Both the position numbers and the translations under genes were made by a program. The notes under the pieces are model-generated. The model did not search any database and was not told the DNA's origin. It was given only the letters and a program-made list of their open reading frames with translations. 27,132 nt of DNA. Source: an uncultured Treponema sp. Lineage in GTDB: Bacteria > Spirochaetota > Spirochaetia > Treponematales > Treponemataceae. The stretch spans positions 1 to 27,132 of the forward strand of contig CALELJ010000249.1 in assembly GCA_937902445.1 (NCBI GenBank), read 5' to 3'. This document shows, piece after piece, positions 1 through 8,750 of the stretch. Each line of letters starts with the position of its first letter. Position 1 is the stretch's first letter.

Positions 1-497
1 CAGTGGTTCTTCCTCTAAAAATCGGAGAAGAAGAGGTTTATGAAGCCGATAGTGATGCTGATATTGATTCACAGATTGATTTTGCCGGAATTAGGGTATT
101 GCTCGTGGAAGACAATGAGCTTAACCGTGACATCGCAAGGGAACTTCTCCAGACCGTTGGTTTCATTCTTGATGAGGCTGAAAACGGAAAGCAGGCAATC
201 CAGATGGTCAGTGACGCTCCGTCTGGTCAATACAAGGTTATCCTTATGGATGTGATGATGCCTTTGATGAATGGATATGAAGCCACTACAAAAATCAGAG
301 CCCTCGAGGATAAGCAGAAAGCCGGAATCCCTATCATCGCAATGACAGCCAACGCTTTTGAGGAAGACAAAAACCAGGCTATGGAAAGCGGAATGGACGG
401 ATTCATTTCAAAGCCTTTTGACATCAATGATCTTCTTTCCAAATTAAGTGACATGATCGACATGAAGGAACATAAGAAACCTTCGGACAGCGAATAA
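1..497 (+). CDS. C-terminal receiver domain of a hybrid sensor histidine kinase (5' partial)
   Basis: This open frame enters from the left edge of the window, so the true start lies outside. The first residues (VVLPLKI) resemble the final strand of a histidine-kinase ATPase domain (typically F-x-V-x-LPL), followed by an acidic linker and a complete receiver domain. Counting from the GTG at position 3, the acidic pair is E36-D37, the phospho-acceptor is D83 in LMDVMMP, the switch threonine is T115 in AMTAN, and the conserved lysine is K137 in ISKPF. All key receiver residues are present, so it should accept phosphate. I infer a hybrid kinase because the domain ends the protein and follows the kinase-like strand. 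A separate response regulator fused to something else upstream cannot be excluded. No output domain follows the receiver, so phosphotransfer to another protein would be needed. The gene is convergent with the EAL gene. Confidence 0.85.
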   Translation, partial: VVLPLKIGEEEVYEADSDADIDSQIDFAGIRVLLVEDNELNRDIARELLQTVGFILDEAENGKQAIQMVSDAPSGQYKVILMDVMMPLMNGYEATTKIRALEDKQKAGIPIIAMTANAFEEDKNQAMESGMDGFISKPFDINDLLSKLSDMIDMKEHKKPSDSE

Positions 498-561
498 AAG
501 TGTTTATGAATTCATGAAAAATTCCCATCTGGTGTAGTCGTGAAGAAGTATCTGTGGGGAA

Positions 562-1926
562 TCAGGCGTTGCTGTTCTGTTCTTCGATTTTCCTGAGATA
601 TTCATCCATAGAAACTGGTTTGCTGAAGTAATATCCCTGAATTTTATCACAGCCACATTCCTTTAGAAAATCAACCTGCTCTCTTTTTTCAGCACCTTCA
701 GCGATGCAGCAGAATCCCATCATTTTTGAAAGAAGAATGATTTCCTTGAGGAGAATATGTTCCTTGGAATCTTTTTCCGATGTCAGAATGGAATCAACGA
801 AGCATTTGTCAACTTTCAGAGTGTCCATCGGCATGTCTTTGAGAAGGCTCAGGGAAGAATACCCTGTTCCAAAATCGTCCATTGAAATCAGGAATCCTAT
901 ATCCCTCAGTTCAGAAAGAAGCTGAAGCATGGCATCGCGGTCGGAATATGCGGCACTTTCAGTCAGTTCAAATTCAATGAGGTTGTGTGGAATCTCGTAA
1001 AAATCCACTGTCGCAAGAATCTGTTCCTTGAGGTGTTTGTTTTCCATTCGCCGTCTTGAAAGATTTACGGAGACTGGATAAAGGGGCAGCCCTTTTTTTC
1101 TCATGTCGGAAATGAAAATGCAGACTTTCTTCAACACTACCTGATCGACTTTTCCGATTACGTCGTTTGCCTCAAATACACCGATGAATTCATCTGGGTA
1201 GAGAATTTTCTCATGCTTGTAGTTCCAGCGGACCAAAGCTTCTGCGCCAACGATTTTTTCTGTGTTTATGTCAAACTTTGGCTGCAGGTGGACGATGAAT
1301 TCATCCTTTGCAACGGCTTCCTCAAGATAAGCCATGTATTTGCGATCCTTGTTGATTTTTTCATACATGTCTGAGGTGAAGAAATTTATCTCGGTACAGT
1401 AATGCTTTTTGCCCTGACGCTGTGCAAGTTTTGCAAGGTCTGCGACTGTATCAGCTTTTTCGATTGCGTCTTCCACGGTGACAACGCCACAGCGGTAATA
1501 CAGTTTGTAATTTTTCTTTTCTGGAATGAAGGAGATTTCATCAAAAAAAGTTGTAAGAAGATTCTGGAGTGTGTCCTGATCATAGGATTTTACCATCATG
1601 GCAAAATTGTCGTTGTCGCATCTGCAGCCCTGGATTACCCAGTCCTGTTTTTCGATGTGCTGGCAGATCATTCTCAGAACCTGGTTTGCAGTTCCGTGGC
1701 CATAAACGTCATTTATCATTTTGAAATCTTTTACGTCAAAATGAACAAAGCCGTATTTGAAATCCTTTGGGTTCTTTGGATCGAGGGTGCGCCACATATG
1801 GTTCCAGTTGAAGTAACCTGTTATGGCGTCATGATAGAGCATCTCATAGATTTCTTCTTTCGACAGATCGTCGTAAGTGCGGCCTTTTTCTCTGTGGGAC
1901 TGGAGATAATCTTTCTGGAAATTCAC
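562..1926 (-). CDS. Degenerate GGDEF plus EAL domain protein, probable c-di-GMP phosphodiesterase
   Basis: A soluble protein of 454 residues with no transmembrane segment. Residues about 28-180 form a GGDEF-like domain whose signature is lost: the GGDEF position reads DNDNF (residues 104-108), so diguanylate cyclase activity is unlikely. Residues about 200-448 form an EAL domain with the catalytic features visible: EAL at 229-231, the VNLS asparagine, ELTES, DDFGTGYSS, the KVD lysine, AEG-x-E and QGYYFSKP. It therefore probably hydrolyses c-di-GMP to pGpG, with the dead GGDEF as a possible GTP or regulatory site. The start is GTG at 1926, supported by an AAGGAG ribosome site (minus strand, 1933-1938) six bases upstream. 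A good promoter lies about 90 bases further upstream. It is convergent with the receiver-domain gene, with 64 bases between them that hold only a weak ATTCCC/GGGGAAT inverted repeat. Confidence 0.9.
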   Translation of the reverse strand: MNFQKDYLQSHREKGRTYDDLSKEEIYEMLYHDAITGYFNWNHMWRTLDPKNPKDFKYGFVHFDVKDFKMINDVYGHGTANQVLRMICQHIEKQDWVIQGCRCDNDNFAMMVKSYDQDTLQNLLTTFFDEISFIPEKKNYKLYYRCGVVTVEDAIEKADTVADLAKLAQRQGKKHYCTEINFFTSDMYEKINKDRKYMAYLEEAVAKDEFIVHLQPKFDINTEKIVGAEALVRWNYKHEKILYPDEFIGVFEANDVIGKVDQVVLKKVCIFISDMRKKGLPLYPVSVNLSRRRMENKHLKEQILATVDFYEIPHNLIEFELTESAAYSDRDAMLQLLSELRDIGFLISMDDFGTGYSSLSLLKDMPMDTLKVDKCFVDSILTSEKDSKEHILLKEIILLSKMMGFCCIAEGAEKREQVDFLKECGCDKIQGYYFSKPVSMDEYLRKIEEQNSNA

Positions 1927-2019
1927 CGCATGCTCCTTGTAGCATTGGATCCTAAGACTGGTTTCTTCAAGTATCAGAACCTAATGTATCAAAAATTTTC
2001 ATTCACTCCGTATTAAATA

Positions 2020-2048
2020 ATTATATAATGCAATTCCGGAATGTGCAA
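2020..2048 (-). promoter_or_regulatory. Sigma-70-type promoter for the EAL-domain gene
   Basis: On the minus strand a TTGCAC -35 (2048-2043) is followed by a 17-base spacer and a perfect TATAAT -10 (2025-2020). Transcription would start near 2013, giving a 5' leader of about 87 bases before the GTG start. The spacer contains a 10-base perfect palindrome, ATTCCGGAAT (2033-2042), in a position where a repressor could act. I do not recognise a riboswitch in the leader. The rest of the 214-base gap (1927-2140) contains no gene that I can support. Confidence 0.6.
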
Positions 2049-2140
2049 ATTTTAAGACACCATATTTTCATAAAAATATATGAGACGAAAATTTCAGTGT
2101 TTTTAAGGCATCTTTAAGATACGGAATTTCTATGGAAATT

Positions 2141-5100
2141 TCAGGAAACCTCCACTTCCTTGCCAAACCGCAGGTAATAAAGAACGCACCGGATTTCCTC
2201 TTCCCTGATTCCAAGAATTTTTGCCAGGGCATCCCTGTAGCAGGAAAGCTGTTCCCTGTAGATTTCAGGATCTATCGTCTGGTTTGTCTTGTAATCAACT
2301 ATGGTGTATCTGTATCTGCCGCCGTCCTTGTTTTTGAAAACAAGGTCCATCGATCCATAGGCAATGCTTCCATTGAATTTGCTTTTGAAACCATACTCGG
2401 CACGCTTCCATTCCGCATCCCTGGCTTCCTTTCCAAGAGGACTTTCCATGAATTTATCAGCGATTTCCATACAGACATTTTCAAGGGCCTCAATGTCTTC
2501 CTTTATGCCGCGAAGTCCGCTGATATTGCTTTCATTTATCACAGGAAGTTTTCCAAGAACTTTTCCTTCGAGGTAGGCATGTGCGATAGTTCCGAAATCC
2601 GCTGCATTGAAAGCCGGTCTGCCATCCTCGTTTTTCTCTTTAAGCATTGCGGATTTTTTTATAAGCTCATTTATTATCGGGTATGGGGCATCCTTTTCAT
2701 ATTTGTAATCTTCCGGCTTTGTATATGTCTCATCATCCATTTCGTGAAGTTTGCTTGGCTTGATGTATACTGGCTGTACGTCATCCTTGAAGATGATTTT
2801 TTTGCATCCGTTTGTCTCAGTAAAGGATTTTGCGAATGAAATTTTCTCCGACTGTGTATTTGTCCTGGTTTCCTGCCTTTCTGAATCATGGGAATCCGCG
2901 TTCGATGAGCGGACAATTTTTTCAATGACCTCAACATCAAAAGGTGAGTTTTCCTTCATTTCGAATGCTGAATCATCGCTGTCTTCGTTTTCATTTTTCT
3001 TTCTGTAAAAGGAAATCACCGGAGTCATCTGCTCAAGTATTGATTTTGAAGAGTAACTGCTGTCCTGAGGAAGATATTCCGATACTTTATTTTCCTTGTA
3101 ATCATTCAGGTTGCCGGAAATGAAAAGTTCGTCGATAGCGCGGGTAAAAGAAACATAGCCAAGTCTTCTAAGTTCCGCGCATTCTGTCTTTTTATTTTCT
3201 TCTTCAGCCTGGATGTAAAAATAATTTCCTCCGATTGAATTAAGGAAAGCCTTTTTGGTTATCTTTGCATCAAGTCCGTTGAAATTCCTTGTGCGGAATG
3301 ACATGCCTGCCCTTGGTGTGTAGTAAAGCATTTTTTTTGCTTCTTCCTGATTGCGGCCTTTTGCGCCAGACTCGCTGTTTACTGAAAATACAACTTTGAA
3401 TTCCAGTCCCTTGCTTTTATGAATCGTCATTATGTTTACGCTGTCTTTTGCTTCAAGGGGAACATCGATACCATCAAGTTTCACGGCTTCGTCCTGATAG
3501 ATTTTGATCTGATCAAGGAAGTCTGAAGGACTCATGCCATCCATGTCACATTGACGTGCCATCTCAAAGAGAATGTCAAAGGTTGTTCTGTACATCTGGA
3601 CTTTTTTATTCCACATGGTTTCATATTTGTATCCGGTGTTTTCCCAAAGTTTTGTCAATGTTGTGGTGATGAGTTCTGTCCTGCACGATTTTGATATTTC
3701 CTGGTAGAGATTTCTCATCTTGAGGAATTTCTCGCGTGAAGTACCGGCAAGAGCATCTTCACTTCCATCGGCAAAAGGATCTTTGCCGGAAGAAATAACG
3801 GCTGCGGTTTCCACAAGACTTAAACCGACAAATGGAGAGCACAGAAGTTTCGCGTAGAAATTTTTGTCACGAGGATAAATGCAGACTGAAAGGAAAGAAA
3901 AAAGATCATTCACCGGTCCGTCGGAGAAAAATCCTTTGCGTGATTCAGTGGAATACGGAATTCCGTACTGGAGAAGAGCCCTTTCAAACTGAGGAAGGTG
4001 GGTTGTCTTCCTGAAAAGTATGGCGATGTCACTGGCCTTGTATTCATTGGAATCCAGAAGGCTGCGTATCTTTCTTGCAACCCAGTCAGCTTCAGCTTCC
4101 GTTGTGGAAAGGTATTCAAAACCGTTCTGTTTTGCAAAGTTATTATCATCTCCGGTTACAGTCTGGGCGAGGGCCACATGAATTCTTTTTTTTGTGTAGT
4201 CTGCTTTCTCAACTTTTTCTGGATTTGCATGGACTGTACTGTAGGCAGCTTCAAACTCTGGAATGTAATCCGTTCCGCCGGCTTTTAGAAATATTGAAGG
4301 ATTTTCCGTTGCTGTTTCATCCTTTACAGGCGGATATGAAGATCCTCCGAAAATTGTATTGAATCCTGCGATGAGTTCTGCGGCAGATCTGTAGTTTGTG
4401 TCCATGTAAAGATTTTTTCCGTCACTGTCTTTGATGGTGTTTTTAAGGCTGTTGAAGACGCTTACGTCAGCACCACGGAATTTATAGATACTCTGTTTTT
4501 CATCTCCAACAAAGAAAAGTTTGTCGGTGTATATTTCACCTTTCAGTGGATCTGGAATTCCTTTTGCATTTCTTTCTTTCTTCTCAGCAAGCATAAAAAG
4601 AATGTCACGCTGCAGGCTGTTGTTGTCCTGGAATTCATCAATCATGATTTCACGATATTTTGCCTTTTCCATTCCACGGATCTCAGGGTGATCTTTAAGA
4701 ATGTCATATGCCATCTGTGAAACGTCACCGTGAGTGAGAATTCCTTCCGTGCGTTTTGAAAGAAGTACTTTTTCCTGGAACTGTTCCAGAAGCTGGATGG
4801 AAGCCTTTGTGGTCTCAACGCCAGATGCAAAATTCAGCAGATGAAAAAGAATTGCGGTTTTCTCCGGTATCATCATGAAATTTTCTGCAAGTATTTCTGA
4901 CACGGTTTTTCCTGTAGGTTTTGTCATGTTGCAGAATTTTAAAAGTTTTGATTCTATGGATTTTACAGCCTCTCCAATGTTGCAGTTCAGAATGTCTTCT
5001 TTTGTCAGCGGAACTATTTTAGCGCTGTTGTATGCTGTAAATGCCTCGTCAAGTTTTTCTGCGGATTTTGTCTTGAAGGGAGGCGTGTTGAGGTCAAGGA

Positions 5101-5734
5101 ATTCCCTTTCCATTACGGAAACCATGCTGTCGATTTCGCACCATGTTTTTTCCCACACGGAACTTATAATCTGCACCTGTTTTTCAAGGTCTCCTCTGAA
5201 ATCGATTTTGCTTGATGGATGGCTGTGTTCCAGAACTGGATTCACAAAAAGCTGGTCAGCAACATCTTCCGGATTGTTGAGCACGAGACCTGCTTCTTTG
5301 ACTGCAATATTGTCCCTGTTTTCAAGGAGAAAGGGAATTGCCATGTCATGAATTTTTGTCCATGCTTCATCTTTTTCTGTTTTAAAGGAAGGACTTATTC
5401 CGTAAAAGCGGGAACCCTGTCTTGCAATGTATGAGAAGTAACTGTCCAGTGTCATAATCTGGGCCCTGTTGAAATTAAGAACGGCTTCTTTTGCCAGTTC
5501 ATTTCCATTGTCAGCCGCTCCTTTCAAGGTAGTAAAGATACGGCTTTTCATTTCAACGGTTGCTTTCTTTGTGAAAGTAAGGGTCAGGATCTGATCCACC
5601 TTGTATCCTTTTTCAGTTACAAGATAGGAGAATCTTTCTGCAAGAACCCTTGTTTTTCCGGAACCTGCTCCGGCGCTTACAACGGAATTTTCAAGTGTCG
5701 TTTTTGCTGTATTCTGGTTGCCGTCAAGTTTCAT
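2141..5734 (-). CDS. addA: AddA/RecB-like UvrD-family helicase-nuclease
   Basis: A 1197-residue superfamily 1 helicase-nuclease, the usual length of AddA. The Q-motif glutamine (Q7) and Walker A (GAGSGKT, K27) are at the N-terminus. Motif Ia (TFTKKA), motif II (DEFQD, from D366), motif III (GDEKQSIYKFRGAD), motif V (TIHKSKGLEF) and motif VI (YVSFTRA) follow in order. The C-terminal PD-(D/E)XK nuclease shows the GTIAH histidine, GSMD, VDYKT (D1147, K1149) and a following REQLSCYR motif, so it looks catalytically intact. Known AddAB complexes resect double-strand breaks for RecA-dependent repair. It starts three bases after the stop of the addB-like gene; its ribosome site GGGAGAG overlaps the end of that gene, so the two are almost certainly translationally coupled. 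RecB-like or AddA-like naming is a matter of family assignment; AddA is favoured by the partner gene. Confidence 0.9.
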   Translation of the reverse strand: MKLDGNQNTAKTTLENSVVSAGAGSGKTRVLAERFSYLVTEKGYKVDQILTLTFTKKATVEMKSRIFTTLKGAADNGNELAKEAVLNFNRAQIMTLDSYFSYIARQGSRFYGISPSFKTEKDEAWTKIHDMAIPFLLENRDNIAVKEAGLVLNNPEDVADQLFVNPVLEHSHPSSKIDFRGDLEKQVQIISSVWEKTWCEIDSMVSVMEREFLDLNTPPFKTKSAEKLDEAFTAYNSAKIVPLTKEDILNCNIGEAVKSIESKLLKFCNMTKPTGKTVSEILAENFMMIPEKTAILFHLLNFASGVETTKASIQLLEQFQEKVLLSKRTEGILTHGDVSQMAYDILKDHPEIRGMEKAKYREIMIDEFQDNNSLQRDILFMLAEKKERNAKGIPDPLKGEIYTDKLFFVGDEKQSIYKFRGADVSVFNSLKNTIKDSDGKNLYMDTNYRSAAELIAGFNTIFGGSSYPPVKDETATENPSIFLKAGGTDYIPEFEAAYSTVHANPEKVEKADYTKKRIHVALAQTVTGDDNNFAKQNGFEYLSTTEAEADWVARKIRSLLDSNEYKASDIAILFRKTTHLPQFERALLQYGIPYSTESRKGFFSDGPVNDLFSFLSVCIYPRDKNFYAKLLCSPFVGLSLVETAAVISSGKDPFADGSEDALAGTSREKFLKMRNLYQEISKSCRTELITTTLTKLWENTGYKYETMWNKKVQMYRTTFDILFEMARQCDMDGMSPSDFLDQIKIYQDEAVKLDGIDVPLEAKDSVNIMTIHKSKGLEFKVVFSVNSESGAKGRNQEEAKKMLYYTPRAGMSFRTRNFNGLDAKITKKAFLNSIGGNYFYIQAEEENKKTECAELRRLGYVSFTRAIDELFISGNLNDYKENKVSEYLPQDSSYSSKSILEQMTPVISFYRKKNENEDSDDSAFEMKENSPFDVEVIEKIVRSSNADSHDSERQETRTNTQSEKISFAKSFTETNGCKKIIFKDDVQPVYIKPSKLHEMDDETYTKPEDYKYEKDAPYPIINELIKKSAMLKEKNEDGRPAFNAADFGTIAHAYLEGKVLGKLPVINESNISGLRGIKEDIEALENVCMEIADKFMESPLGKEARDAEWKRAEYGFKSKFNGSIAYGSMDLVFKNKDGGRYRYTIVDYKTNQTIDPEIYREQLSCYRDALAKILGIREEEIRCVLYYLRFGKEVEVS

Positions 5735-5737
5735 GTC

Positions 5738-8632
5738 CTATTCTCTCCCGCTTACTGTAAAATATTTTCTGCATACAGCCCTGAAGTCCGAACAGGTTCT
5801 GCATTCCATGTAGGAAGACTCGTGTTTCCCAAGATGAAAGTCACGTTTCTTTACTGCCTCGACATATTCTTCGACCCTGGCGTTGAATGTCTCCATTGTA
5901 AGCGCCTCCGCCTGTGATATTGTCAGCGGACTTCCTTTCCTTAATGCCGGAGTGATTATTTCGTCAGAAACCAGATTCTTTATTTCGCCCCAGCCGCATA
6001 CAAGCTTTGTGTCCTTAAAGCTGTAGTAGGCAAAGCCGGTGACATTCATTCTGCATAAGTTTCTAAGGAAGCTTACGTACAAAGGCATCTGATAATCTTC
6101 CATTTCGTCTTTCTGCTCGCAAAGAGGGTGGGACGGAATGTTTCCACTCTTGAAGTCAATGATGACGTATTCTTCATCCTCGTTGTTTGTCTCTGACTTT
6201 TTAAGAATGCAGTCGGTTCTTCCTGTAAACTTGTACTCTGAGGATTCTGATTTGCTTCCCTCGGGAAGAGTCAGCCATTCTTCCACGCTGTGGACTTCGT
6301 AGCCTGAGAAAAAGTCGCTGAAGACACATATGGCTGCATAGATGTCTTCCTTGAGCTTTTCAATCCGCGTCTTTAAAAGTTCGCGGCTGATGTAACTTGC
6401 CTCGTGATGACAGATGGCATCATCGATTGCCTTGAAAAGGATTCTTTCATATTCCGGGGGAATTGAAGTGCTGTCGCCGGCAATCACTTTGTTTTCATCT
6501 TTAAGACTTCCAAAATAGCGTTCCATAATCTCGTGTTTCAGGTTTCCTTCAAAATAGATGTCGGTAAGTTCCGTCTCATCGCTCAGCTGCCTTATGCCAA
6601 GGACATTGTTCATGAAAAACAATCGAGGACATCTGAAGAAATTCTTCAATGCGCTTTCTGAAACCTTTATCAGTTTCCCGTCACTTGAATAAAGTTTTTC
6701 AAGAATCATTTTTTCATAATCAGCATCTGTTCCGTCTCCGCCTGTCGCAGTAACTTTTGACATCCATTCATCCTGGCTTTTCTTCATGCTGTCATAAATG
6801 GAAACCTCATAGCTTTCTTTATTTTCGCCTGATGTGAAAGCATTTCCGTGGACATAGCGCAATTCATCTTTGCTCTGTGGAGTTATGAGATTTTCTTCTT
6901 CCTTGTACATGTCGTATAGAAGTTCCGGTTTTTCTCCCGTGCCTTTTTCAAACTCCTTTGGGCGCATTTCATTCCATCTGAAGAATCCGTGGGGAAAGGA
7001 ATATCCGTCAAGAGTTTTCTCAGATGCAGTGAAGAAAACTTCATCAGATGAGGAAGCATACATTTTTATGAAAGTTACAGTAGGATCAATGTCATCGATA
7101 CCAAAACTTTTTCTCTTGCTGTCGGAAAGGAATCCGAGACGCCTGTAGATTTTTTCCACGGAAAGTGAATCCTGGGATGAGTCTATTACAATGTGGCACT
7201 TGAAAGGTGCGCAGGCAGCAAGACGATACTGATATATGTGAAGCCCTGGAGTCTTGTTCTGTGAAACGTAAACGATTTTGCTGATTACGTTCACAAAGAA
7301 TCTGAATGGAGAGTTTACCTTTGCATTCTGGAATTTCTTTTCAAGGTCAATGAGTGAGTCCAGCGATTTTACGCAGCGGGCAACAATTTTGTTGCTTTCT
7401 TCATCAAAGTCATCCATGTTGAAGAAAATGGACTTGAAGTCATTGTAATGTTTTTTTATATCCTCAAAAGTTTTTGATTCGCAAATTGCCGTGCATGTTT
7501 TTTTCAGGGACTTATAAATGTTCCTTGCTTTCTCATCTACAGGATTTTCACTGTCTTTAGGATTCCTGAATGATTCTTCCCAGATGTCATGGAATTTTCC
7601 ATCATGGCTGTAGGAATAGATGCAGTTGTTTTCACGTCCAAAATCAAGAAGGCTGTCGATGGCCGTTTGTGCCTCTCCCCATGGCAGGGCTGAATTCAAA
7701 AACAGTTTTTTTACGCTTTCGTATGAAAATTTTGAGTTGTGGCATTCCATGATCTGGGAGAAAAGTTTTCCAGCTCTTGTTTCCCCCAGGTTGCTTCCTC
7801 TTCTTGCGTTCACCGGAATTTCATAGCGTTCAAGTTCACGCAGAAGATAAGGTTCATAGGATTCCAGATCCGGAACGCTTATGGCTATGTCTGTCCATGG
7901 AATGTTTTTTTCAACGTGCATTTTTCTTGCAAAGAGTGCAGCCTGTGTAAGTTCCACACGGGTGTTTTCATAATAGTCGACAGATGCTTCTTTACAGCAG
8001 TCTTCAGGAAGGTGGATGAGCTTGATCGTGTCTGAAGCTGACTCAAGAAGTTCCATGTAATCGGTCCAGTCCATGAGAGATTCCGGATAGAAAATCACAT
8101 AGGTGTTTCCGTCGCTTACAAAAGGCGGACGTTCCCAGGCAGGATCAAAAAGGTTGTTGTCGTCAAGAAATTTGCAGTAACGGTTGTAAAGTTCAAGGTA
8201 GTCCTGGTCTTCCGCATCGGTTTTAAAACCTTTTTCAATGTAGCTTTCGTAATGTTCCTTCCATGACCTGAGCGAAGGCAGAAGACCTTCTATCCAGTCC
8301 TGGAACCCCTGGGCGCTGTCCGCATATTCCGGGGAGATTATGTTCCTGATGAATTTTTCACGGGCATTTTCTTCTATTATTGAAGCTGCAAATACACTTC
8401 TGAGTAAAGACGGAATTGATTCCTTGCTTTCGTTGCGGCACTTCACTGCTGAACCCTTGAAATCGTCCCATGCGATAAAACGTTCCGTCGCAACAGCTTG
8501 TGCATCAGTGACTTCAAGAGCCATGTCCGCCCACCGTTCGCATTCAACCTGTGTCGCAAAAACAAAGCGGACCTTCTGATCTGAAATGTATTTTCTAAGT
8601 GTTTCTACAATAATATTTGTCATACTCTTCAT
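5738..8632 (-). CDS. addB: AddB-like PD-(D/E)XK nuclease subunit with Fe-S cysteines
   Basis: A 964-residue partner of the AddA-like gene. The C-terminal third carries a RecB-type nuclease core with VIIDFKSGN (D826, K828) and four cysteines arranged as in the AddB iron-sulphur staple: C668 in FFRCPRLFF and C944, C947, C954 near the C-terminus. This matches the known AddB design, where the cluster pins the nuclease domain. Unlike Bacillus AddB, the N-terminus (VRFVFATQVECERWADMA) has no GxxGxGKT Walker A motif, so this subunit probably does not bind ATP through a P-loop. The assigned ATG at 8632 has AGGA directly against it; an ATG three codons later (8623) would have AGGA at a more normal distance, so the true start may be 8623. 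It is the first gene of a two-gene operon and divergent from oadB. Confidence 0.85.
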   Translation of the reverse strand: MKSMTNIIVETLRKYISDQKVRFVFATQVECERWADMALEVTDAQAVATERFIAWDDFKGSAVKCRNESKESIPSLLRSVFAASIIEENAREKFIRNIISPEYADSAQGFQDWIEGLLPSLRSWKEHYESYIEKGFKTDAEDQDYLELYNRYCKFLDDNNLFDPAWERPPFVSDGNTYVIFYPESLMDWTDYMELLESASDTIKLIHLPEDCCKEASVDYYENTRVELTQAALFARKMHVEKNIPWTDIAISVPDLESYEPYLLRELERYEIPVNARRGSNLGETRAGKLFSQIMECHNSKFSYESVKKLFLNSALPWGEAQTAIDSLLDFGRENNCIYSYSHDGKFHDIWEESFRNPKDSENPVDEKARNIYKSLKKTCTAICESKTFEDIKKHYNDFKSIFFNMDDFDEESNKIVARCVKSLDSLIDLEKKFQNAKVNSPFRFFVNVISKIVYVSQNKTPGLHIYQYRLAACAPFKCHIVIDSSQDSLSVEKIYRRLGFLSDSKRKSFGIDDIDPTVTFIKMYASSSDEVFFTASEKTLDGYSFPHGFFRWNEMRPKEFEKGTGEKPELLYDMYKEEENLITPQSKDELRYVHGNAFTSGENKESYEVSIYDSMKKSQDEWMSKVTATGGDGTDADYEKMILEKLYSSDGKLIKVSESALKNFFRCPRLFFMNNVLGIRQLSDETELTDIYFEGNLKHEIMERYFGSLKDENKVIAGDSTSIPPEYERILFKAIDDAICHHEASYISRELLKTRIEKLKEDIYAAICVFSDFFSGYEVHSVEEWLTLPEGSKSESSEYKFTGRTDCILKKSETNNEDEEYVIIDFKSGNIPSHPLCEQKDEMEDYQMPLYVSFLRNLCRMNVTGFAYYSFKDTKLVCGWGEIKNLVSDEIITPALRKGSPLTISQAEALTMETFNARVEEYVEAVKKRDFHLGKHESSYMECRTCSDFRAVCRKYFTVSGRE

Positions 8633-8649
8633 TCCTAAAATATGTACCC

Positions 8650-8655
8650 ATTATA
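8650..8655 (-). promoter_or_regulatory. Candidate -10 box for the addBA operon
   Basis: A perfect TATAAT on the minus strand lies about 18 bases before the addB start. The matching -35 region is A/T-rich (taaaaa) and weak, so this is only a partial promoter call. The same 118-base gap must also hold the promoter for the divergent oadB gene, which I cannot locate with confidence. Confidence 0.35.
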
Positions 8656-8750
8656 TCACAATGGCAACTTTATTTTTATGGTGACGGCTTTGTTGGCCGG
8701 AAATTTGACTTCTGATGCTTTTGTTTCTATATCTTTTTTGGGAGGGTTCT

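Noticed and set aside
513..560. ATTCCC/GGGGAAT inverted repeat between the first two genes as a bidirectional terminator
   Set aside because: The stem is only six to seven pairs, the loop is long and there is no T-run.
1927..2019. A c-di-GMP riboswitch in the 87-base leader of the EAL-domain gene
   Set aside because: The leader is short and lacks a recognisable GEMM core or a convincing expression platform.
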